A stretch of 6,193 nucleotides of DNA from Candidatus Rokuibacteriota bacterium (GTDB lineage: Bacteria; Methylomirabilota; Methylomirabilia; Rokubacteriales; CSP1-6). How positions within the stretch are numbered: position 1 is the first letter of the stretch; every line of letters begins with the position of its first letter. This document shows, one piece after another, positions 1-6,193 of the stretch. The position numbers and the translations under genes were made by a program. The stretch is from positions 1 to 6,193 of the forward strand of contig JACORX010000021.1 of NCBI GenBank assembly GCA_016179165.1, written 5' to 3'. The notes beneath the pieces are model-generated. The model saw only the letters and a program-made list of their open reading frames with translations. It made no database searches and had not been told where the DNA came from.

Positions 1-1
1 C

Positions 2-1675
<1,674 letters not shown>

Positions 1676-1694
1676 GCTCCCCACATCCAGGCTC

Positions 1695-3143
1695 ATGGGC
1701 AAGATCACCGGCTTCCTCGAGATCAAGCGCGAGACACCGAAGCGGCGTCCCGTCGGTGAGCGCGTCCACGACTGGCAGGAGGTCTACCTGCCCTTCGAGG
1801 CCGACAAGCTCAAGAAGCAGGGCGCGCGCTGCATGGACTGCGGCATCCCCTTCTGCCACCAGGGCTGCCCGCTCGGCAACCTGATCCCCGACTGGAACGA
1901 CCTCGTCTACCGGGATCGCTGGCGCGAGGCCATCGACCGCCTCCACGCCACGAACAACTTCCCGGAGTTCACGGGCCGCCTCTGCCCCGCCCCCTGCGAG
2001 GGCTCCTGCGTGCTGGGCATCAACGACGACCCGGTCACGATCAAGCAGGTCGAGGTCGGCATCATCGACCATGCCTTCGACGAGGGCTGGGTCGTTCCCG
2101 CCCCGCCCGCAGCTCGCACGGGAAAGGGGGTCGCCGTGGTGGGCTCGGGCCCGGCCGGTCTCGCCGCCGCAGAGCAGCTCAACCGCGCCGGACACTCGGT
2201 GACCGTGTTCGAGAAGGCCGACCGTATCGGTGGGCTCCTCCGCTACGGCATCCCCGAGTTCAAGATGGAGAAGCGCGTTCTCGACCGCCGGCTCAAGCTG
2301 ATGGAAGCGGCCGGAATCGCGTTCAGGACGAGCGTGAATGTGGGCGAGACGCTGCCGGTGGCGTCGCTCAGCAAGGACTTCGCGGCAATCGTCCTGGCGG
2401 GAGGTGCGGAGTCGCCGCGCGACCTCCAGATCCCCGGGCGCGAACTCTCCGGCATACACTTCGCCATGGACTATCTCACGCTCCAGAATCGGCTCTCCGA
2501 GGGCGACACGGTCCCGGAGCGTGACTTCATCACGGCGAAGGACAAGAACGTCGTCATCTTCGGCGGCGGCGACACCGGCGCCGATTGTCTCGGCACCGCC
2601 CACCGCCAGGGCGCGCGCTCGGTGACGCAGTTCGAGATCCTGCCTTGCCCGCCGGACGAGCGCGACCCCGACAGCAACCCGTGGCCGCTCTGGCCCAACA
2701 TCTTCCGCGTCACCTCGGCGCACGAGGAGGGTGGCGTCCGCGAGTACTCCGTCAACACAACCCACTTCTCCGGTGAGGACGGCCGCGTGACGACGCTCCA
2801 CGCCACGCGGGTCGAGATGGTCCCGGAAGACGGGCGCGCGACGCTCAGGAACGTCCCCGGCACGGAGTACGCCATGGAGGTCGACCTCGTGCTGCTGGCT
2901 ATGGGCTTCCTGGGGCCGCGGCGGGAGGGGCTGCTGAGCGACCTCGGCGTTACCCTCACCGGCCGCGGGAACGTCTGGCGGGATGCGAACTGGATGACGA
3001 GCGTGCCGGGCGTGTTCGCCGCCGGCGACATCCAGCGCGGCCAATCGCTCATCGTCTGGGCCATCGCCGAGGGCCGAAGCGCCGCCCGCGGCGTGGATCT
3101 CTACCTGATGGGCAGGTCCGACCTGCCGGCCCCGCTTCGGTAG
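1695..3143 (+). CDS. gltD: Glutamate synthase small (beta) subunit, NADPH-dependent
   Basis: This 482-residue protein has the usual GltD length. It oxidises NAD(P)H at FAD and passes electrons through Fe-S clusters to GltB. The N-terminal ferredoxin-like domain has two cysteine groups: C46-x2-C49-x4-C54-x3-C58, and C97-x3-C101-x3-C105 within LCPAPCEGSC. The FAD-binding glycine motif GSGPAG is at 150-155, followed by E173 at the end of the second strand (VFEK). The NADPH-binding GGGDTG is at 290-295, and the closing flavin motif FAAGD is at 441-445. The ATG at 1695 was chosen because no in-frame start lies between it and the gltB stop and the N-terminus MGKITGFLE is typical. The Shine-Dalgarno match is poor (only AGG, 3 bp from the ATG), so translation may depend on coupling to gltB. 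Its 3' end overlaps the convergent haem-protein gene by 43 bp. Confidence 0.97.
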   Translation: MGKITGFLEIKRETPKRRPVGERVHDWQEVYLPFEADKLKKQGARCMDCGIPFCHQGCPLGNLIPDWNDLVYRDRWREAIDRLHATNNFPEFTGRLCPAPCEGSCVLGINDDPVTIKQVEVGIIDHAFDEGWVVPAPPAARTGKGVAVVGSGPAGLAAAEQLNRAGHSVTVFEKADRIGGLLRYGIPEFKMEKRVLDRRLKLMEAAGIAFRTSVNVGETLPVASLSKDFAAIVLAGGAESPRDLQIPGRELSGIHFAMDYLTLQNRLSEGDTVPERDFITAKDKNVVIFGGGDTGADCLGTAHRQGARSVTQFEILPCPPDERDPDSNPWPLWPNIFRVTSAHEEGGVREYSVNTTHFSGEDGRVTTLHATRVEMVPEDGRATLRNVPGTEYAMEVDLVLLAMGFLGPRREGLLSDLGVTLTGRGNVWRDANWMTSVPGVFAAGDIQRGQSLIVWAIAEGRSAARGVDLYLMGRSDLPAPLR

Positions 3144-3865
3144 CGCAGGGGGCTCTGCCAGATGGCGTGGCCCACGAAGAAGGGGCCGAGGCTCGCCATG
3201 TACTCCGAGGTCTGGATGGTCTTGCGCATGGTCTGCACGAGGTGTGAGAGGGGCTGGAGCTCCTTGCCGACGAGACCAATGAGGAAATCGTTGTCGTGGG
3301 CGTCGAGACCGTGGCAGGCGAGCCTGATGTCATGCGCAAGATCGGCGTCGCCGTATGCGCGTCCGATCGTGCCGTGCTCGCGGAGGATGGCGCCCTGCTC
3401 CTGGGCGGACAGCTTGGTGAAGGCGCCCGTCCGCCTCAGCGGGTACCACACCGCCCAGGGCCAGTCCGGGTTGAGCACGGTTCGGCGCGGGCGGCTCAGC
3501 AGCCAGTCTTCGAGGTCGGGCTCGAAGCCGCTCGAATAAGTCCTGCCGATCATCGCCAGCTCGGGCTTGGGAACGAGGCCGGCGAAGGGCTCGGCGCCCA
3601 GGACCTCGCGCGCGCGCGTGACGAAGAAGGCCGGGTCCTCGGCGAACGTGAGCACGCCCACCCCGCGAGAGTCCTGCAGGTCGGCGTACAGCACTGCCTC
3701 GATCCGGCTGCTCTCGAGCGCCGCAGCCAAGGTCTTGGGCTCGGAACACCCCCCGAAGGCGTGGAGCTGCATGAAGAGGCGGCGGTTCGAGGTCTGCCCG
3801 CCGGCGCCGCGCTCGGCAACGTCGATGCTGACTTCCTCAGGGTTACCGTGACCCGGGATGCTCAT
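3101..3865 (-). CDS. Chlorite dismutase / HemQ (coproheme decarboxylase)-family protein
   Basis: This 254-residue protein has the chlorite dismutase-family ferredoxin-like fold signatures. Seen: WYPLRR at 140-145 (the family's Y-P-M-x-K region), EHGTIGRAY at 163-171, where H164 is the expected proximal haem ligand, the GLDAHDNDF segment at 186-194, and SLGPFFVG at 225-232. By hand alignment to HemQ, Y141 matches the catalytic Tyr, R145 replaces the usual Lys, and R181 falls at the distal-pocket position that is Gln in Firmicute HemQ and Arg in true chlorite dismutases. That alignment is inference. No signal peptide is apparent, so it is probably cytosolic. The ATG at 3865 has a strong ribosome site. 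The first 28 residues look poorly conserved, and Met32 is an alternative start. It is convergent with gltD, with a 43-bp tail overlap, and has its own transcription unit. Chlorite detoxification, coprohaem decarboxylation or another haem role cannot be decided from sequence, so no symbol is given. Confidence 0.88.
   Translation of the reverse strand: MSIPGHGNPEEVSIDVAERGAGGQTSNRRLFMQLHAFGGCSEPKTLAAALESSRIEAVLYADLQDSRGVGVLTFAEDPAFFVTRAREVLGAEPFAGLVPKPELAMIGRTYSSGFEPDLEDWLLSRPRRTVLNPDWPWAVWYPLRRTGAFTKLSAQEQGAILREHGTIGRAYGDADLAHDIRLACHGLDAHDNDFLIGLVGKELQPLSHLVQTMRKTIQTSEYMASLGPFFVGHAIWQSPLRYRSGAGRSDLPIR
3111..3127. repeat. Palindrome inside the gltD / chlorite dismutase-family overlap
   Basis: GGCAGGTC-C-GACCTGCC is an 8-bp perfect inverted repeat around one central base. 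As RNA it would be a 7-bp stem with a 3-base loop. It lies inside both coding sequences, so the same hexapeptide GRSDLP is encoded on each strand near each C-terminus. It has no T-tract on either side, so a classical intrinsic terminator is not supported, although a bidirectional pause or termination role between convergent genes is conceivable. Confidence 0.8.
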
Positions 3866-3868
3866 CCG

Positions 3869-3877
3869 CCCTCCCTT
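3869..3877 (-). promoter_or_regulatory. Ribosome binding site of the chlorite dismutase-family gene
   Basis: On the minus strand AAGGGAGGG lies just upstream of the ATG at 3865, with GGAG about 6 bases from the start. This is the best Shine-Dalgarno match in the window and supports ATG 3865 over the internal Met32. Confidence 0.75.
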
Positions 3878-3895
3878 GTAGCGTGCTGAAGAACT

Positions 3896-4085
3896 CGCAG
3901 GCTGTCGAGAAGGGTCCAGATGCGAGGCGGCGAGCGCTGCGGCACCCCGAGGCGTATCCTCACTCAGCCCTCGCCTCGGGGCTATGCCCCTCAGCTCGAA
4001 CGGCCACGTACGTTGAGGGGTTGCCGCAAGCTCGCCCCACAGACTTTGACAAATGGCGCAGATGGGCCCTTATCGGCAGCCTGCT
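3896..4085. repeat. 190-bp fold-back (MITE-like) repeat element filling the intergenic gap
   Basis: The only non-coding gap in the window (3866-4083) is almost entirely this structure. The outer arms, 3896-3925 and 4056-4085, are inverted copies matching at 23 of 30 positions without gaps by hand count. The ends read CGCAGGCTGTCG on the left and CGGCAGCCTGCT on the right. A second inner pair, 3929-3948 and 4017-4036, shares GGCGAGC, TGCGGCA and CCCC with small gaps. Smaller hairpins sit in the centre: GGGGC-TAT-GCCCC at 3978-3990, CCCCTCA/TGAGGGG at 3987-3993 and 4014-4020, and ACGTACGT at 4006-4013. A 19-base stretch (4037-4055), richer in A/T than its surroundings, is unpaired on the right side only. 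There is no convincing ORF or transposase and no clear target duplication. It resembles small non-autonomous fold-back elements dispersed in other bacterial genomes. That it is mobile is inference, since only one copy is visible here. Confidence 0.7.
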
Positions 4086-4860
4086 ACCCTCCGCGAGTGT
4101 GCATCTCGAGATGCGGCTTGGCCCTGAGCTCGCCGACCTGAATGAGGGGCTGTCTGTCTTTGAGCAGGAGCCGCTCCTCCGCGCCCCGGTCCCTGCGCCC
4201 CTGCCATGCCGAGCGGATCAGTCCGGCGAGATCGCGATTTGAAGATCCATCCCTCAAGTATTTCCTCAAGTCCATTCCAGCCGTGGCGTACAGGCACAGG
4301 AGCCACTGCCCGTCCGCGGTGAGCCTGCTCCTGTCGCAGGTCCTGCAGAAAGGCGCCGTGGTCGAGGAGATGATCCCGAAGGTCAAGTCGTCCGAAAGCC
4401 GGAAGCGGTCTGCCGGCGCCGAAGACTCTTCGACGACGAGTTCGATCCGGCCGTAGCGCGCGCCTATGCGCTCGAGGATCTCGGCGCGCGCGACGACCTG
4501 GTCCATGGACCAGCGCGTGGCGCCTCCCACGTCCATGTACTCGATGAAGCGGATCTCCCCGCCCATCCGGCGGGCGAACTCGATCAGATCCGCGATCTCG
4601 TCGTCGTTGACCCCGCGCATGACCACGGTGTCGAGCTTGAGACCGGGCCAGCCCATGCGTCTGACAGCCTCGATTCCCTCGATGACCTGCGGGTACGCGT
4701 CGCGACGGGTCAACGCGCGAAAACGCTCGGGCTTGAGGGTGTCGAGGCTGACCGTCACACGCTGGATGCCGGCGTCACGGAGCGCCTGGGCCTCCTGGGC
4801 CAGCAGGATGCCGTTGGTCGTAATGGCCATGTCGCGAATTCGGGGCTCGGCCGCGATCAT
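4084..4860 (-). CDS. moaA: MoaA C-terminal fragment (258 residues, after the nonsense codon)
   Basis: This open frame follows the TAA, and its first ATG (4860) is codon 82 of the full gene. It holds most of the barrel, the substrate-side cluster ligands (C253, C256 and C270 in full-length numbering) and the terminal Gly-Gly, but lacks the SAM cluster cysteines. No clear ribosome site precedes the ATG, so independent translation is doubtful. Its TAG stop (4084-4086) lies at the edge of the fold-back repeat. It is the same locus as the full-length pseudogene entry. Confidence 0.65.
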   Translation of the reverse strand: MIAAEPRIRDMAITTNGILLAQEAQALRDAGIQRVTVSLDTLKPERFRALTRRDAYPQVIEGIEAVRRMGWPGLKLDTVVMRGVNDDEIADLIEFARRMGGEIRFIEYMDVGGATRWSMDQVVARAEILERIGARYGRIELVVEESSAPADRFRLSDDLTFGIISSTTAPFCRTCDRSRLTADGQWLLCLYATAGMDLRKYLRDGSSNRDLAGLIRSAWQGRRDRGAEERLLLKDRQPLIQVGELRAKPHLEMHTRGG

Positions 4861-4881
4861 CTTGACGAGGCGGGGCAGGTC

Positions 4882-4884
4882 TTA
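4882..4884 (-). other. In-frame TAA within moaA (codon 74)
   Basis: The minus strand reads GAG-CCG-CTC-CTG-AGG-TAA-GAC-CTG (E P L L R stop D L), with both flanks in the same frame. A lysine codon AAA would give TAA by one substitution. Any arginine codon needs at least two. TAA is not the stop codon of any other gene ending in the window, which use TAG (gltB, gltD, chlorite dismutase-family gene, moaA) or TGA (Rieske and radical SAM genes). Confidence 0.85.
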
Positions 4885-5103
4885 CCTCAGGAGCGGCTCG
4901 CCCCCCGTGAAGCACACCAAGTCGACGCCGAGCCCGGCGAACACGTCCACCAGCCGCGCGATCTCTTCGAAGCTGAGGATGTCGGCGCGCGGCAGCCACG
5001 CGTACTCCTCTTCCGGCATGCAGTAGGCGCAGCGGAGATTGCAGCGGTCCGTGACCGAGAGGCGGAGGTTGCGGAGCGGCCGCGCGAACGTGTCACGGAT
5101 CAC
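4882..5103 (-). CDS. moaA: MoaA N-terminal fragment (73 residues, up to the nonsense codon)
   Basis: This is the part of moaA translated before the TAA. It carries the SAM-binding cluster motif (C21, C25, C28) and GGEPLLR, then stops. The GTG start is supported by the ribosome site 5 bases upstream and by the conserved N-terminus (LRLSVTDRCNLRCAYC). It is only about a fifth of the radical SAM barrel, so it could not act alone. It is the same locus as the full-length pseudogene entry. Confidence 0.7.
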   Translation of the reverse strand: MIRDTFARPLRNLRLSVTDRCNLRCAYCMPEEEYAWLPRADILSFEEIARLVDVFAGLGVDLVCFTGGEPLLR

Positions 5104-5408
5104 GGCAGCTCCACCAAGACACGGTCGCCGTCCACCGAGACCGGGAAGCAGGGCATCTTGACGGCGGGATTATTGACGTTGGCGCCCGTCTTGACGTCCC
5201 AGCGCCAGGCGTGCCACGGGCACACGACCACCGCGCCTTCGAGATCACCCTCGCCCAGCGGCCCGCCGCGGTGCGCGCAGGCGTTGTCGAGGGCGTAGAA
5301 GGCGCCGTCCACGTTGAAGAGGGCGAGAGCCCTGCCGTCGGCCTCCACGACCCGCCCCTCCCCCGCCGGGACGTCGGCCGCCTGCCCGACGAAAACGCGG
5401 CGGCTCAT
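5100..5408 (-). CDS. Rieske [2Fe-2S] ferredoxin-like protein
   Basis: This 102-residue single-domain protein belongs to the Rieske family, of the size and type of dioxygenase ferredoxin components and NirD-like proteins. Seen: C44-A-H46 (NACAHRGGPL) and C63-P-W-H66, spaced C-x-H-x16-C-x2-H, the four cluster ligands; a beta-rich core (VFVGQAADVPAGEGRVV); and a typical C-terminal strand VSVDGDRVLVELP. It has no membrane segment or signal, so it is a soluble electron carrier of unknown partner. The start was set at ATG 5408, which overlaps the preceding stop as ATGA and begins the conserved domain. The frame is open for 48 more codons upstream, but that stretch is low-complexity Arg/Ala/Gly sequence overlapping the radical SAM gene. 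No strong ribosome site is visible, consistent with coupling. It sits between two radical SAM genes. Which enzyme it serves is not known, and it could equally feed a protein encoded elsewhere. Confidence 0.9.
   Translation of the reverse strand: MSRRVFVGQAADVPAGEGRVVEADGRALALFNVDGAFYALDNACAHRGGPLGEGDLEGAVVVCPWHAWRWDVKTGANVNNPAVKMPCFPVSVDGDRVLVELP
5109..5115 (-). promoter_or_regulatory. Ribosome binding site of moaA
   Basis: GGTGGAG lies 5 bases upstream of the GTG at 5103, inside the last codons of the Rieske gene. It decides the non-ATG start and, with the GTGA overlap, supports translational coupling. Confidence 0.65.
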
Positions 5409-6193
5409 GCCGGCACCGGCTCGCCCAGCCCGGCGCGCTGCCATTCGCGAAGGAGACCGGCCTTCTTCACGCCGACGTCGAAGTGGTCCCACGGCATGAT
5501 CTCGCCCTCGGAGCGCTCGCGCCGCGTGTAGAAGGAGGGATCCGCCCCCCACACCCGAAGCGCCCGGCGCCAGTCACCGTCCAGCCGGGCGGCGATCTCG
5601 AGGAAGTCGCCGACACGGCGGTCGCCCCGTGCCAACAGCGCCTGGAGCCCCGCCTCGCGCGGGTTCTCGTGCACCACCCGCACCTGGTGCCGCCGCGCGC
5701 CGCTCTTGATCGCTTCCAGCTTGGTCTCGAGGTCGCGCGGCTCGTCGAAGGGCGCCCACTGGAATGGGGTCCACGGCTTCGGCACGAAGGAGGAGACGGA
5801 CAACGTCAGCTTGCCGAATGGGTGGCCGTCGGGCCCGGGCACGCGCAGGCGCTCGAGCATGCGGCGCGCCAGATCGGGGATGGCCTCCACGTCCTCCATG
5901 GTCTCGGTCGGCTGCCCGATCATGAAGTAGCACTTGAGGTTCGGGATACCGTACTTGCGCAGGAGGTCACAGGCGGCGTAGAGCTGCTCGTCCGTGATGA
6001 CCTTGCGGATGACTCGACGGAGCCTCTCCGTGCCCGCCTCGGGCGCCATGGTCAGCGTCCGGTGCCCCCCGCGCTGGAGTGAGGCGACCAGGTCCTCCGT
6101 CAGGCTGTCGGCCCGCAGCGAGGAGATCGAGACCTCGACACCGTACTCCTCGAGCATCTTCATGAGGTCGCCTATCCACGGGTAGTCCGACAC
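5405..6193 (-). CDS. B12-binding-type radical SAM protein, C-terminal part (5' end outside window)
   Basis: This is the last 263 codons (262 residues plus stop) of a larger radical SAM protein, apparently of the COG1032-like family that carries an N-terminal B12-binding domain (TIGR03960 type, judged from memory of the family). Seen, numbered from the window edge: SISSLRADS at 22-30, TMAPEAGTERLRRVI at 48-62, CYFMIGQPTET at 88-98, SSFVPKPWTPFQW at 134-146, ARGDRRVGDFLE at 188-199, and PWDHFDVGVKK at 234-244. The CxxxCxxC cluster and any B12 domain lie upstream, out of view. The GTG at the edge (Val of VSDYPWIGDL) is almost certainly internal. Family members have no settled function. Some are fused or adjacent to a DUF2344 protein, and none is seen here; a Rieske gene follows instead. 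The TGA stop overlaps the Rieske ATG as ATGA. Confidence 0.85.
   Translation of the reverse strand: MSDYPWIGDLMKMLEEYGVEVSISSLRADSLTEDLVASLQRGGHRTLTMAPEAGTERLRRVIRKVITDEQLYAACDLLRKYGIPNLKCYFMIGQPTETMEDVEAIPDLARRMLERLRVPGPDGHPFGKLTLSVSSFVPKPWTPFQWAPFDEPRDLETKLEAIKSGARRHQVRVVHENPREAGLQALLARGDRRVGDFLEIAARLDGDWRRALRVWGADPSFYTRRERSEGEIMPWDHFDVGVKKAGLLREWQRAGLGEPVPA

Larger units (their letters stand above)
4084..5103 (-). pseudogene. moaA: GTP 3',8-cyclase MoaA, interrupted by an in-frame TAA
   Basis: MoaA converts GTP to 3',8-cyclo-GTP, the first step of molybdenum cofactor synthesis, as a cytosolic radical SAM enzyme with two [4Fe-4S] clusters. Read through the stop, the frame is 339 codons, the normal family length. 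Seen: the radical SAM triplet C21-x3-C25-x2-C28 (DRCNLRCAYC), GGEP at 67-70, TTNG at 95-98, the second-cluster triplet C253-x2-C256-x13-C270, and the functionally important C-terminal Gly-Gly. Codon 74 is TAA (4882-4884), and the same frame resumes immediately with DLPRLVK, so this is a nonsense codon and not a frameshift. MoaA proteins usually have Arg or Lys here. The start is GTG at 5103, overlapping the Rieske stop as GTGA, with a GGTGGAG ribosome site. Termination at codon 74 would leave two non-functional fragments. A recent mutation, a sequencing error, or readthrough are the alternatives. Confidence 0.88.

Noticed and set aside
3978..3990. GGGGC-TAT-GCCCC hairpin as a terminator for moaA
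   Set aside because: The stem is short and has no T-run after it on the minus strand. It is better explained as part of the fold-back repeat.
4030..4055. Minus-strand promoter in the A/T-richer patch of the repeat
   Set aside because: A TTGTCA-like hexamer exists, but no -10-like sequence stands at a suitable distance.
3883..4242. 119-codon plus-strand ORF across the intergenic repeat
   Set aside because: It runs through the fold-back element and then antisense to the conserved end of moaA, with no ribosome site or recognisable domain.
4882..4884. Genetic code reassignment of TAA
   Set aside because: One TAA in one gene is not evidence for recoding, and no sense TAA is seen in the other genes.
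4860..4905. Frameshift as the cause of the moaA break
   Set aside because: The frames before and after the TAA are identical (243 bases, 81 codons, from start GTG to the next ATG), so no insertion or deletion is needed.
5409..5552. 48-codon N-terminal extension of the Rieske protein
   Set aside because: It is low-complexity Arg/Ala/Gly sequence antisense to nothing but overlapping the radical SAM gene in another frame. The conserved domain begins at the ATG at 5408, which overlaps the upstream stop.
6191..6193. GTG at the window edge as the start of the radical SAM protein
   Set aside because: Homologous sequence plainly continues upstream, and the family's cluster-binding region has not yet appeared.

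Overview
The window is G+C-rich (about two thirds by eye), tightly packed bacterial chromosome. No rRNA, tRNA, CRISPR array, transposase or phage gene is visible. Base composition and gene families fit a high-GC soil or groundwater lineage such as Rokubacteria/Methylomirabilota, or a deltaproteobacterial-type genome. That placement is only an impression from family resemblance.

Left half (2-3143, + strand): the 3' third of gltB, then complete gltD, the two subunits of NADPH-type glutamate synthase (GOGAT). GltD takes electrons from NAD(P)H through FAD and Fe-S centres, and GltB uses them at FMN to make glutamate from 2-oxoglutarate and ammonia. The gltB C-terminal part keeps the FMN/3Fe-4S region and the GXGXG beta-helix domain.

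Middle (3101-3865, - strand): a chlorite dismutase/HemQ-family haem protein, convergent with gltD. The two coding ends overlap by 43 bp, and a near-perfect palindrome in the overlap makes both proteins carry the same GRSDLP hexapeptide near their C-termini. Upstream of it is the only non-coding gap (3866-4083). This gap is almost filled by a 190-bp fold-back repeat with about 30-bp imperfect terminal inverted repeats (23/30 matches by hand) and a second inner pair of arms. It resembles a MITE or small fold-back element.

Right part (4084-6193, - strand): an apparent operon read right to left. It holds the C-terminal part of a B12-binding-type radical SAM protein, a 102-residue Rieske [2Fe-2S] ferredoxin, and moaA (molybdenum cofactor step 1). 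Each junction is a 4-base stop/start overlap (ATGA, then GTGA), which suggests translational coupling. moaA has an in-frame TAA at codon 74, just after the GGEP motif. Every other conserved feature, including both Fe-S cysteine triplets and the terminal Gly-Gly, is intact. It is therefore a very recent pseudogene, a sequence or assembly error, or a readthrough case. The fold-back element begins exactly at the moaA stop codon.

The most noteworthy items are the moaA nonsense codon, the fold-back element, the palindromic convergent overlap, and the unusual active-site combination in the chlorite dismutase-family protein.
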